Below are positions 7,027-15,054 of a stretch of 23,375 nt of DNA, piece after piece. A program made the position numbers and the translations under genes. Numbering within the stretch: the stretch's first letter is position 1; each line of letters begins with the position of its first letter. Source of the DNA: DATAYA01 sp036272815 (GTDB taxonomy: Bacteria; Pseudomonadota; Alphaproteobacteria; Acetobacterales; Acetobacteraceae); the NCBI GenBank assembly GCA_036272815.1, contig DATAYA010000109.1, positions 1-23,375 on the forward strand, written 5' to 3'. Under the pieces are notes generated by a model that did no database searches, was not told where the DNA came from, and saw nothing but the letters and a program-made list of their open reading frames with translations.

Positions 7027-8284
7027 CGGCGCTCTGGCTCTCGGTGCGTTCGCCGGCAGCCCGCCGGCGCGCGCCCGCGATGTCACGTTTCTCTCGACGC
7101 AGATGCGCCCGATCGAGGAGGCGCAACGGATGCGCACCGAGGTGCTGAAGGCATCGCCGGTGCCGGTCCGGTTCGTCCCCGAGGAACCGTCGACGCTCCT
7201 GATCCACCTGCAGGCGGACCGCAACGGCAGCCACACGATCGGCCTGGTCGGCGCGCTGCATGGCGAACTGGCACCGCTCGCGATCAGCAACCTGCTGGCC
7301 CCGCTCGATGACATGGCAAGCCTGCTGACGCAGCGCGGCGTGCCGGCGCAGCTTGTCACCTTCGCCCACTTCGGCGCGCCGCACCTGATGTATGTGCCGT
7401 GGACGCAATCGACCTACATCATGGCGGCGAACAAGAAGGCACTCGCGTACTTGCCCAAGGGTGCCAAACTCGACGCGCTCACCTACGACCAGCTCGGGCA
7501 ATGGGCGGCGGCGGTGCACAAGGCGACCGGACAGCGGATGCTTGGCTTCCCGGCCGGCCCGACCGGGCTGATGGCGCGCTTCCTCGAGGGCTATCTGCTG
7601 CCGGCCTACACGGGCGGCGTGGTCACGACCTATCGCTCGCCGGCGGCGGCGGCGATGTGGCAGGCGTTCAAGGCGCTGTGGAAACAGGTCAATCCGAACT
7701 CCGCCAACTACAACTTCATGCAGGAGCCGCTGCTGTCCGGCGACGTGTGGATCGCGTGGGATCACGTGGCGCGCTTGCAGGATGCGTTCCGCAAGCAGCC
7801 GGATCAGTTCGTGGCATTTCCCGCGCCGGCCGGGCCGAAGGGGCGCAGCTTCATGCCTGTGCTGGTCGGGCTCGCGGTGCCGGCCTCGGCGCCGGACGCG
7901 GCGGCGGCGAAGCAGGTGATCGACTATCTGCTGCAACCGGCGACGCAGATCGCGACGCTGCGCACATCGACTTTCTTCCCCGTCGTGCGGGGGGCGATCC
8001 CCGGCAACCTCGACCCCGGGCTGCGGCTGGAGGCGGCGGCGGTGGCGCAGCAGCAATCGGCCCCGGACGCCAGGCCCGCGCTGCTGCCGGTCGGCCTCGG
8101 CACGCACGGTGGGGAGTTCGACAAGGTGTTTGTCGATACCTTCCAGCGCGTCGTGTTCCGTGGCCAGCCGGTCAAGCGCGTGCTCGACGTCGAAGCCAGG
8201 CAGATGCAGCGCGTGCTGGATGCCGCGAAGGCACCGTGCTGGTTGCCCGATCCGGCGAGCAGCGGGACGTGTCAGGTGAAATGA
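7001..8284 (+). CDS. ABC importer solute-binding protein, family 1 (carbohydrate type)
   Basis: The 427-residue protein begins with an export signal (MRASWIALSGALALGAFAG, cleavage probably after ARA near residue 25), so it acts in the periplasm. The body follows the family 1 solute-binding pattern: an N-terminal lobe ending in YVPWTQSTYIMAANKKAL, a hinge-proximal segment LTYDQLGQWAAAVHKATGQ, a later block with SGDVWIAWDHVARLQDAF, and a C-terminal lobe with AAKQVIDYLLQPATQIATLRTSTFFPVV. The several Trp and Tyr residues around the cleft suit stacking against sugar rings; ligand identity cannot be read directly. GGGAGG (6988-6993) is a good ribosome site. The start lies 26 bases inside lacI, and the stop overlaps the first permease gene by 4 bases, implying translational coupling. 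Confidence 0.9.
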   Translation: MRASWIALSGALALGAFAGSPPARARDVTFLSTQMRPIEEAQRMRTEVLKASPVPVRFVPEEPSTLLIHLQADRNGSHTIGLVGALHGELAPLAISNLLAPLDDMASLLTQRGVPAQLVTFAHFGAPHLMYVPWTQSTYIMAANKKALAYLPKGAKLDALTYDQLGQWAAAVHKATGQRMLGFPAGPTGLMARFLEGYLLPAYTGGVVTTYRSPAAAAMWQAFKALWKQVNPNSANYNFMQEPLLSGDVWIAWDHVARLQDAFRKQPDQFVAFPAPAGPKGRSFMPVLVGLAVPASAPDAAAAKQVIDYLLQPATQIATLRTSTFFPVVRGAIPGNLDPGLRLEAAAVAQQQSAPDARPALLPVGLGTHGGEFDKVFVDTFQRVVFRGQPVKRVLDVEARQMQRVLDAAKAPCWLPDPASSGTCQVK

Positions 8285-9180
8285 GCATCGCCACCGCCGC
8301 CGCCACAGAGACGGCCGCCGCGCGCCGCCGGGGGCTGACCGTGGCTGCGCGGCCCTACCTGCTGATCGCGCCCTCGCTGGTGTTTCTGCTGCTGCTGTTC
8401 CTCGTGCCCCTGTTGCAGACGATCGCCCTCGCCTTCCACACCGGCGCCGGGCCGGGCTTCGGCAATTTCGCCGCGATGCTCGACGATCTCGATTTCAACG
8501 CCGCGGTCCGCGACACCTTCGCGCTGGTGATCGTGGTGGTGCCGTTGCAACTGGCACTGGCACTCGGGATGTCGATGATGCTGCGCCATCTGCGGCGCGG
8601 CCGCGACCTGGTGCTGTGGATCTGGTCGATCCCGCTCGGCATCTCCGATCTCGCCGCCGGCCTGGTATGGCTCGCGATCCTGACCGACAAGGGCTACCTG
8701 AACACGGTGCTGTTCCATCTCGGCGCGATCGCACGGCCGCAGAGCTGGCTCACCTACGAGACGCCGTTCACCTTGTTCCTTGCCATCCTCGCCGCCGAGA
8801 TGTGGCGTGCGACCGCGATCGTGTTCGTGATCCTGGTGGCCGGCGTGCAACTGGTGCCGCGCGAGTTCGAGGAGGCGGCGAGCGTGTTTGGCGCGACCCC
8901 CTGGCAGCGCTTTCGCCGCGTGACGCTGCCGCTGCTGCGTCCGTCGATCCAGACCGCGCTGATCCTGCGCACCGTGCTCGCATTCGAGACCTTCGCCGTG
9001 GTGCTCGCGATCGGCGGCCGCAACTTCCCTGTTCTCATCAGCCAGGCCTTCGAGTGGCAGAACGCCGAGCAGAACTATGGCGTCGCCGCCGCCTATGCGG
9101 TGCTCATCATGGCGATCACGCTGGCGGCAACCCTGGTGTTCCTGATCGCGCTCCGGCCGCGCGCCGGCGAGGCAACATGA
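8281..9180 (+). CDS. ABC sugar importer permease, MalF/UgpA type
   Basis: The 299-residue protein has about six membrane helices, beginning with a strongly hydrophobic one (PYLLIAPSLVFLLLLFLVPL). The cytoplasmic EAA loop that docks on the ATPase is clear: EFEEAASVFGATPWQRFRRVTLPLLRPSI, about residues 196-224. This pattern and the length match the first, MalF/UgpA-like, inner-membrane subunit of carbohydrate importers (short form, without the large periplasmic loop of E. coli MalF). Its ATG overlaps the stop of the binding-protein gene (ATGA), and its own stop overlaps the next permease start in the same way. It should pair with that second permease to form the translocation pore. Confidence 0.93.
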   Translation: MSIATAAATETAAARRRGLTVAARPYLLIAPSLVFLLLLFLVPLLQTIALAFHTGAGPGFGNFAAMLDDLDFNAAVRDTFALVIVVVPLQLALALGMSMMLRHLRRGRDLVLWIWSIPLGISDLAAGLVWLAILTDKGYLNTVLFHLGAIARPQSWLTYETPFTLFLAILAAEMWRATAIVFVILVAGVQLVPREFEEAASVFGATPWQRFRRVTLPLLRPSIQTALILRTVLAFETFAVVLAIGGRNFPVLISQAFEWQNAEQNYGVAAAYAVLIMAITLAATLVFLIALRPRAGEAT

Positions 9181-9980
9181 CCGGCCGGCGCGCGCTCTAT
9201 GTCGCGGGCGTCGTGGTGGTGTGCGCATGGACGGTGGTGCCGATCTATCTGCTGGCGCTCGGCGCCCTCGGCGGCAGCAAGACTGTCTATGCGTGGCCGA
9301 AGCCGTTCCTGCCGGTCGGGTTCGCGGCCGAGAACTTCACCGCCTTCCTCCACATTGCCGGCATCTGGCCGGCGATGCTGCGCAGCGTCGAAGTGGCTTT
9401 GATGTGCATGGCGTTCTCGATCGCGCTCGGCGCGCCGGCGGGCTACGCGCTCGCCCGCTATGCGTTCCGGGGGGCCACGGTGTATCGGCTGGTGATCCTG
9501 CTCACCCGCGCCTTCCCGGTCGGCATCCTCGCGCTGCCGCTCGCTGTCAGCTACGTCCGGCTCGGCCTCTACGACACGCCCCTCGGTGTGGCGCTGATCC
9601 ACACGGCGTTGGCGATGCCGTTCGCGGTGCTGATCAGCGCCAGCCTGTTCCTCGGCATCCCGCGCGAGCTGGAGGAGGCGGCCTGGGTCTTCGGCTGCTC
9701 GGGCGCCGGGGCGTTCCGCCGCATCGTGCTGCCGCTGGCGCTGCCGGGGATCGCCGCCGCCGCCATCTTCGCCTTCGTGATCTCCTGGAACGAGGTGTTC
9801 GCGGCGACCGTGCTCACGGTGCGGAACAAGACGCTGACCGCCTATCTGCTTTCGGTGCTGTCGGAGTCGCCGTTGCAGACCCAGCTCGCCGGCGGGCTGC
9901 TGCTGATCCTGCCCTCCGTGTTCTTCATCTTCCTGGTCCGCCGCTACCTGTTCGCGATGTGGGGCATCGCCAGCCGATGA
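9177..9980 (+). CDS. ABC sugar importer permease, MalG/UgpE type
   Basis: This 267-residue membrane protein has an N-terminal helix (YVAGVVVVCAWTVVPIYLLAL), a periplasmic stretch, then further helices. The EAA loop ELEEAAWVFGCSGAGAFRRIVLPLALPGI is followed by the MalG-type segment FAFVISWNEVFAATVL. The C-terminus is short and basic (RRYLFAMWGIASR). It is the second pore subunit of the importer. ATG 9177 overlaps the preceding stop by 4 bases; the gap to the ATPase gene is 13 bases and contains GGGAG (about 9982-9986) as its ribosome site. Confidence 0.93.
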   Translation: MTGRRALYVAGVVVVCAWTVVPIYLLALGALGGSKTVYAWPKPFLPVGFAAENFTAFLHIAGIWPAMLRSVEVALMCMAFSIALGAPAGYALARYAFRGATVYRLVILLTRAFPVGILALPLAVSYVRLGLYDTPLGVALIHTALAMPFAVLISASLFLGIPRELEEAAWVFGCSGAGAFRRIVLPLALPGIAAAAIFAFVISWNEVFAATVLTVRNKTLTAYLLSVLSESPLQTQLAGGLLLILPSVFFIFLVRRYLFAMWGIASR

Positions 9981-9993
9981 CGGGAGATCGCTG

Positions 9994-11046
9994 ATGGCGG
10001 ACATCCGCATCGACGCCGTGCGCAAGAGCTTTGGCGCCCTCGAGGCGCTGAAGGAGGTGTCGCTCGATGTCCGCGAAGCGGAGTTCGTGGCGCTGCTCGG
10101 CCCGTCCGGCTGCGGCAAGACCACGCTGCTGCGCATCGTCGCCGGACTGGAGACGCAATCCGGCGGGCGCGTGCTGATCGGCGGCCGGGACGTCTCGGCG
10201 CTGCCGCCGCGCGCCCGAGGGCTTGCGATGGTGTTCCAGAACTATGCGGTGTTCCCGCATCTGACGGTCGCCGACAACATCGGCTTCGGCCTGCAGATGA
10301 CCCGCGCGCCGGCCGACCGCATCAGGCGCCAGGTCGAGCGCGCCGCCGCACTCATGCACATCGAGGCGCTGCTCACGCGCTATTCGGCGCAGCTCTCCGG
10401 CGGCCAGCGCCAGCGGGTCGCGGTGGCGCGGGCGCTCGCGGTCGAGCCTGCGGTGCTGCTGATGGATGAGCCACTGTCCAACCTCGACGCGCTGCTGCGG
10501 CTGGAGATGCGCGCCGAGCTGAAATCGGTGCTGGCGGCGGCCGGCACCACCACGCTCTACGTCACCCACGACCAGACCGAGGCGATGGGACTGGCCGACC
10601 GCATCGCCGTGATGCACGAGGGCCGCATCGTGCAGATCGCGCCGCCGGTCGAGGTCTATCGTCATCCACGCACCGTGTTCGTTGGGGGCTTCGTCGGCAG
10701 TCCGCCGATGAACTTCCTCCGCCTCGCGGTCACCGGCGGCGCGGTGCAGCTCGGCACACTCGCGCTGCCGGCGCCCGCCGGCCGCGACGGTGCGGTGATG
10801 CTCGGCATCCGGCCGGAGGATCTGGCGCTGGTCGGGCCGGAGGACGGCTTCGGCTTTCGCGTGCAGGTGGCCGAGCCGCTCGGCCCGCACATCCTGGCGA
10901 CCGGCGAGGCCGCGGGGCAGATGATGCGCGTCGCGATCCCGCCCGACCACCCGGTACGCGCCGGCGAGAGCCTGCACCTGCGCCCCGATCCGGCGCGCAT
11001 CACCTGGATGGACCCTGACAGCGGTCGGGCGCTCGGCGCATCATGA
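9994..11046 (+). CDS. ABC sugar importer ATPase, MalK/UgpC type
   Basis: The 350-residue protein has all nucleotide-binding motifs: Walker A GPSGCGKT (36-43), Q-loop VFQNYAVFPHLTV, signature LSGGQ (134-138), Walker B VLLMDEP (154-160), D-loop SNLD and the switch His192 in YVTHDQTEAM. After residue about 235 comes a C-terminal OB/TOBE domain (GGFVGSPPMNFL, LGIRPEDL), the regulatory domain found in MalK/UgpC-type ATPases of carbohydrate importers. It energises the two permeases encoded just upstream. Having its own ATPase makes the importer self-sufficient rather than reliant on a shared MsiK-type subunit. Its stop overlaps the hydrolase start by 4 bases (ATGA). Confidence 0.95.
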   Translation: MADIRIDAVRKSFGALEALKEVSLDVREAEFVALLGPSGCGKTTLLRIVAGLETQSGGRVLIGGRDVSALPPRARGLAMVFQNYAVFPHLTVADNIGFGLQMTRAPADRIRRQVERAAALMHIEALLTRYSAQLSGGQRQRVAVARALAVEPAVLLMDEPLSNLDALLRLEMRAELKSVLAAAGTTTLYVTHDQTEAMGLADRIAVMHEGRIVQIAPPVEVYRHPRTVFVGGFVGSPPMNFLRLAVTGGAVQLGTLALPAPAGRDGAVMLGIRPEDLALVGPEDGFGFRVQVAEPLGPHILATGEAAGQMMRVAIPPDHPVRAGESLHLRPDPARITWMDPDSGRALGAS

Positions 11047-12314
11047 CCGGCGATATGATCGCCCGCGCCCAGGCGGTGCTGCGGTCCAACGACCGTGGCG
11101 GCTACACGGTGCCCACCGATCGCCTGTATCCGTTCCAGTGGAACTGGGATTCCGGCTTCGTCGCGATGGGGTTTTCGACGTTCGACGAGGGGCGCGGCTT
11201 CGCCGAGATCGAGACGTTACTGCGCTGCCAGTGGCCGGACGGGCTGGTGCCGCAGATCGTCTTCCACGCGCCGTCGGACGACTACTTTCCCGGCCCCGAG
11301 GTGTGGGGCACCGGCCGCCTGCCGCCCACCTCCGGCATCACCCAGCCGCCGATCCTGGCGACCGCCGTGCGCCGGATGCTCGATCACGCGACCGATCGCA
11401 CCGCCGCCGAGGCGCGCGCCGGCGCACTCTACCCGAGCCTGCACGCCTCGCACCGCTGGTGGCACGCGGCGCGCGATCCCGCGGCGACCGGCCTGGTCGC
11501 GACACTGCATCCCTGGGAGACGGGGATGGACAACAGCCCCGCCTGGGATGCGGCGCTGGCGCGCGTGCCGACCGCGACACGGGCAGCTATCCGCCGTCGG
11601 GACACCGCCCACATCGATGCCGGGATGCGCCCGCGCGGGGCGGAGTATCAGCGGTTCATCCACCTCGTCGAACTCTACCGCGACTGCGGCTGGCAGCCCG
11701 CGGCGATGCTGGCGCGCACGCCGTTCCGCGTCGCCGACGTCGGCACCAACGCGATCCTGCTGCGTGCCGAGCGCGACCTCGCGGCGCTGGCGGCGCGGTT
11801 CGGCCGACCAGCGGAGACGGCGGAGATCGCCGCGCGCATCGCGCGGCTGGAGCGCGGCCTCGCCCGGCTGTGGAGCCCGGCGCACGGCGTCTTCCTCTCC
11901 CGCGACCTGATCGCCGGGGCGCCGATCGCGGTCGCCACCTCCGCCGGTCTGCTGCCGCTGTTCGGTCAGGCAGCAACGCCGGCGCAGGTTGCCGCAATGG
12001 TCGCGACCCTTCACCGCTGGGAGAGCATGGTCGCGCATCCGGTGCCCTCGACCGCCCCCGATGATCTGCGGTTCGAGCCGCAGCGCTACTGGCGCGGCCC
12101 GGTCTGGGCGATCGTGAACTGGATGATCGCCGAGGGTCTCGCCGCCTCAGGCGAGCCGGCGCTCGCCGCGTCGCTGCACGCGGCCACACGGGCCCTGATC
12201 GCCGCCGGAGGGTTCAGCGAGTATTTCGACCCGCGCGACGGCGCCGGCATCGGCGGCGGCACGTTCTCCTGGACCGCGGCGATCCTGTTGCTGCTGGATG
12301 CCGGGGCCCGATGA
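11043..12314 (+). CDS. GH63/MGH1-like glycoside hydrolase (possible glucosylglycerate or alpha-glucoside hydrolase)
   Basis: The 423-residue protein shows the (alpha/alpha)6-barrel pattern of the mannosyl-oligosaccharide-glucosidase-like family: FQWNWDSGF with Asp36, a central WETGMDNSPAWDAAL with Asp163, and near the end YWRGPVWAIVNWM then FSEYFDP with Glu393, followed by GGGTFSWTAAILLLL. By analogy with GH63 and bacterial glucosylglycerate hydrolases, Asp163 would be the general acid and Glu393 the general base of an inverting hydrolase. There is no signal peptide, so it works on substrate already imported. The 4-base overlap with the ATPase gene strongly ties it to the importer. Substrate candidates are glucosylglycerate, mannosylglycerate or a small alpha-glucoside; the sequence alone does not choose. 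A trehalase or debranching-type activity is a less likely alternative. Confidence 0.82.
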   Translation: MTGDMIARAQAVLRSNDRGGYTVPTDRLYPFQWNWDSGFVAMGFSTFDEGRGFAEIETLLRCQWPDGLVPQIVFHAPSDDYFPGPEVWGTGRLPPTSGITQPPILATAVRRMLDHATDRTAAEARAGALYPSLHASHRWWHAARDPAATGLVATLHPWETGMDNSPAWDAALARVPTATRAAIRRRDTAHIDAGMRPRGAEYQRFIHLVELYRDCGWQPAAMLARTPFRVADVGTNAILLRAERDLAALAARFGRPAETAEIAARIARLERGLARLWSPAHGVFLSRDLIAGAPIAVATSAGLLPLFGQAATPAQVAAMVATLHRWESMVAHPVPSTAPDDLRFEPQRYWRGPVWAIVNWMIAEGLAASGEPALAASLHAATRALIAAGGFSEYFDPRDGAGIGGGTFSWTAAILLLLDAGAR

Positions 12315-12343
12315 AGCGGGCGGCTGCTGAAGCGGGCGGCTGA
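12312..12343 (+). repeat. Two-copy 16-bp tandem repeat after the hydrolase stop
   Basis: TGAAGCGGGCGGCTGC (12312-12327) is followed directly by TGAAGCGGGCGGCTGA (12328-12343), with a partial third copy (CGAAGCG). The first copy contains the hydrolase stop codon. The repeat fills most of the 49-bp gap between convergent genes. It probably arose by slippage; no hairpin or T-tract terminator is visible here. Confidence 0.6.
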
Positions 12344-12363
12344 CGAAGCGCGCCCCGCTCCCG

Positions 12364-12894
12364 TCAGGTCTCCCTTATGTCGGCCACCTGTCCGCCGGTG
12401 AGGTGGCGGAGCGCCTCGGCGCTGGTGCGAAAGACATGGCTGGGGGAGCCGGCGGCGGCCCAGATCGGGTCCAGCTCCAGCAGTTCGCGGTCGAGCAGGA
12501 TGCGAGGCGGTGCCGCAAAGCCGACGGGCGCCACGCCGCCGATCGCGAAGCCGGTCGCGGCGCGCACGAAGGCGGCGTCCGCGCGGCGCAGCGCGGTGCC
12601 CAGCAGCGCGGCCACGCGCGCGGCATCGACCCGGTTGACGCCGGACGCGATCACCACCACGGCCCGACCCGCCGCGTCGCGGAACACGATCGACTTGGCG
12701 ATCTGGGCCACGGTGCAGCCGATCGCGGCGGCGGCCTCCGCCGCGGTGCGCGTGCTCTCGGGGAAGGCGACGATCGTGTCGGGGTGGCCGGCGGCGGCGA
12801 GGGCGGCACGCACCCGCTCGACCGAGCCAGATCCCGCCTCGCTCCCCGCCTCGCTCGCCGCCCCGCTCTGTCGCTCGCTCCCCGCCTCGCTCAT
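12364..12894 (-). CDS. YbaK/ProX-type aminoacyl-tRNA deacylase
   Basis: The 176-residue protein carries the YbaK/EbsC fold: CTVAQIAKSIVFRD with the conserved Lys67, then VVVIASGVNRVD, and ATGFAIGGVAPVGF, the glycine/proline loop of the family. Such proteins hydrolyse mischarged tRNA such as Cys-tRNA(Pro) or Ala-tRNA(Pro) in the cytoplasm; which substrate applies here is not evident. The first 24 residues are a Ser/Glu/Ala/Gly repeat tail that normal members lack; the conserved domain begins near VERVRAALAAAG. The start at 12894 overlaps the stop of the aminotransferase gene by 4 bases (ATGA), which supports it as the true start despite the odd tail. It is the last gene of the reverse-strand unit. 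Confidence 0.87.
   Translation of the reverse strand: MSEAGSERQSGAASEAGSEAGSGSVERVRAALAAAGHPDTIVAFPESTRTAAEAAAAIGCTVAQIAKSIVFRDAAGRAVVVIASGVNRVDAARVAALLGTALRRADAAFVRAATGFAIGGVAPVGFAAPPRILLDRELLELDPIWAAAGSPSHVFRTSAEALRHLTGGQVADIRET
12839..12892 (-). repeat. 18-bp direct repeat coding the Ser/Glu/Ala/Gly tail of the YbaK-type protein
   Basis: TCGCTCCCCGCCTCGCTC occurs exactly at 12839-12856 and 12875-12892, 36 bp apart, with a diverged copy between. On the reverse strand it encodes SEAGSE-type hexapeptides. The multiple-of-three period preserves the frame, so copy number could change without breaking the gene. Confidence 0.6.
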
Positions 12895-14198
12895 TGCAGG
12901 AAGGCCGCGTGGCTGCAGAGGAACTCCTCGACCGCCGCTTCCAGGGCGGCGCAGGCGGCATCGTCGGTGGGCAACGAGAGGTTCATCATCCCGCGCCGCG
13001 CCAGCCAGATGCCGGAGGCCAGGAGGTCGAAGAAGAACAGCTCTTTCAGCCGCGGATCGGCGCCGGCGACATCCTCCACGCGGCGGATCGGGCCGGCGGC
13101 GAAATGCACCGTCATCATCGAGCCGATGCCGGTGAACTGCATCTGCGCGCCATGCGCCCGCGCGCGGTCGTTGAGCCGCGCCCGCAGCGCCTCGCCGCGC
13201 GCGCCGAGTGCCGCGCAGGCTTCCGGCGTGAACACTTCGGTGAGCCCCGCGAGCCCCGCCGACATGGTCAGCACATTGTTGTTGAACGTCCCGGCATGGG
13301 CGAAGGCGTCGGGCCGGCGCGGATCGAAGCGGTCCATGACCGCGGCGCCGCCGCCGAACGCGCCGAAGCTCATCCCGCCGCCGACATACTTGCCGAGCGT
13401 GGTCAGATCGGGTCGCACCCCGAGCACGGATTGCAGCCCGCCGGGCGCCAGCCGCGAGGTCATCACCTCATCGAGGATCAACAGCGCGCCCGCCGCGTCC
13501 GCGGCATCGCGCAGCCCCGCGAGGAATGCCGGCTCGGCCGGGATGCAACCGCCGCCGCCCTGCATCGGCTCCAGGATGATCGCGGCCAGACGCCCCGCCT
13601 CAGCCGCGATCGCCGCCTGCGTGGCGTCGAGGTCGTTGTAGGGCGCCAGCACCACGTCATAGGGCGCGTTCGTCGGGCTCGCGGCCCCGAACGCGAGGAG
13701 GCCGCCGTGGTAGCCGCCGCGGAACGCCAGCACGCCGCGCCGGCCGGTGACCGCGCAGGCGGTGGCGAGCGCCATCAGGTTCGCCTCGGTGCCGGAATTG
13801 GTGAACCGCACCCGCTCCAGCCCGAAGCGGTCACACACGGCGCGGGCGAAGCGCGCCTCCACGAGGTTGGCGGCGCCGAGGCTGATGCCGCCGTCGAGGG
13901 CGCGGTCGATCGCCGCACGGATCACCGGGTTCGCGTGGCCGAACAGGCCGGCGGTGTATTCGCCGAGGAAGTCCAGATAGGCGTGCCCGTCGGCATCACG
14001 CAGAACCCCGCCCTCGCCTGCCGCCATCGCGAGCGGAAAGGGATCGACGTGCAGCACCGTGCGCGTGTTGCCGCCCGGCATGACGGCGAGGCTCTCGACG
14101 TGGCGCGCGAGGCTGGCCGGGTTTGCGGCGACGTAACGGGCGCGCGCCTCGGCGATCGCGTCGTCGAGGGTGGCATTGCGGCGCACGGTTTCGCTCAT
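12891..14198 (-). CDS. Class III PLP aminotransferase, glutamate-1-semialdehyde aminomutase/beta-amino acid aminotransferase-like
   Basis: The start at 14198 gives 435 residues and begins MSETVRRNATLDDAI; the frame stays open to 14438 but that stretch is Cys/Arg-rich and unlike the family. Motifs are complete: DFLGEYTAGLFGHANP (about 76-91), RFTNSGTEAN (131-140) for phosphate binding, Asp243 in LLILDEVMTSR for the pyridine nitrogen, and Lys270 in TTLGKYVGGG as Schiff-base lysine. The sequence style fits the HemL-like branch that also includes beta-phenylalanine aminotransferases. Because it sits with an amidohydrolase and not with tetrapyrrole genes, a catabolic transaminase is more likely than HemL itself. 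It overlaps the deacylase gene by 4 bases and follows the MarC gene by 148 bases. Confidence 0.85.
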   Translation of the reverse strand: MSETVRRNATLDDAIAEARARYVAANPASLARHVESLAVMPGGNTRTVLHVDPFPLAMAAGEGGVLRDADGHAYLDFLGEYTAGLFGHANPVIRAAIDRALDGGISLGAANLVEARFARAVCDRFGLERVRFTNSGTEANLMALATACAVTGRRGVLAFRGGYHGGLLAFGAASPTNAPYDVVLAPYNDLDATQAAIAAEAGRLAAIILEPMQGGGGCIPAEPAFLAGLRDAADAAGALLILDEVMTSRLAPGGLQSVLGVRPDLTTLGKYVGGGMSFGAFGGGAAVMDRFDPRRPDAFAHAGTFNNNVLTMSAGLAGLTEVFTPEACAALGARGEALRARLNDRARAHGAQMQFTGIGSMMTVHFAAGPIRRVEDVAGADPRLKELFFFDLLASGIWLARRGMMNLSLPTDDAACAALEAAVEEFLCSHAAFLQ

Positions 14199-14346
14199 GG
14201 CGGGCAGTGCGCCACATCCGCGGTAACGGCGCAACCTGTGCGCCCGCACCGGGGACGACTTTGCAGCGGCGGCGCGCGATGGACGGAGGCACGTCTCGAC
14301 GGAAACGGCGGCGCGCCGGAGCGGCCGACAAGGGGCACGTCGCGCT

Positions 14347-15027
14347 CTACCCGCCTGCCGCCAGCAGCGGCTGCACCACTTGCAGCACTCCGGTGCACGC
14401 GATCTGCACGCCGATGCAGAGCAGCAGGAAGGCGACAAGCCGGCTCAGGATGCGCGCCCCGGTCTCCCCCAGGACGGCGGTGAGCTGGTCGGCGAAGCGG
14501 TAGGCGATCCAGACCGAGAGCGCGATCGCGACCCCGGCGAGGCCGAGCCCGAAGAAGAAGTGCAGGCTGTCCTGGCTCCCCGGCCGGCCGCCCGAGAGGG
14601 CGATCGCGACCGCGATCGTGCCCGGCCCGGTGGTGAAGGGGATGGTGAGCGGAAAGAACGAGGGGTCGTCCGTCTCTGTGCTCGGGGCGGCCTGCTCGGC
14701 GCGGTAGGCATGGTGCTCCTCCGCCGCGAACAGAAGCCGCCACGCCGCCGCCGCGACCACAAGCCCGCCCGCGATGCGCAGCGCGCCGAGCGTGATGCCG
14801 AAGAAGTTCAGCACGTAGCTGCCCGCCGACAGCGACACCAGCACCACGAGCAGCGAATAGACGCCGACGCGCCAGGCGATGCGCAGCCGCTCGGCGTGGC
14901 TGCGGTCGGCCGTGACCTGCGCGAAGATCAGGGCGCCGCCGATCGGATTGACGATCGAGAACAGCGCCGGATACGCGAACAGGAACGCGCCCAGAGTAGC
15001 GGATGGCGCGAACAGCCCGGCTCCCAT
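14347..15027 (-). CDS. MarC-family integral membrane protein
   Basis: The 226-residue protein has about six helices and the UPF0056/MarC hallmarks: ALFSIVNPIGGALIF near the N-terminus, LRIAGGLVVAAAAWRLL in the middle, PLTIPFTTGPGTIAVAIAL just before the second half, and a last helix LVAFLLLCIGVQIACTGV. The repeated NP.G/PFTTGPG halves reflect the internal duplication of the family. It lies in the inner membrane; the function is poorly defined, with amino-acid or small-molecule transport proposed for relatives and no proven role in multiple resistance. It starts 27 bases after the stop of the M20 gene on the same strand, so the two are probably co-transcribed. Confidence 0.92.
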   Translation of the reverse strand: MGAGLFAPSATLGAFLFAYPALFSIVNPIGGALIFAQVTADRSHAERLRIAWRVGVYSLLVVLVSLSAGSYVLNFFGITLGALRIAGGLVVAAAAWRLLFAAEEHHAYRAEQAAPSTETDDPSFFPLTIPFTTGPGTIAVAIALSGGRPGSQDSLHFFFGLGLAGVAIALSVWIAYRFADQLTAVLGETGARILSRLVAFLLLCIGVQIACTGVLQVVQPLLAAGG

Positions 15028-15054
15028 GTGGAGCGCCCTCGCGCCGCGCCCGGA

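Noticed and set aside
14199..14438. Upstream extension of the aminotransferase frame
   Set aside because: The 80 added residues are Cys/Arg-rich, unlike the family, and MSETVRRN at 14198 aligns with the normal N-terminus.
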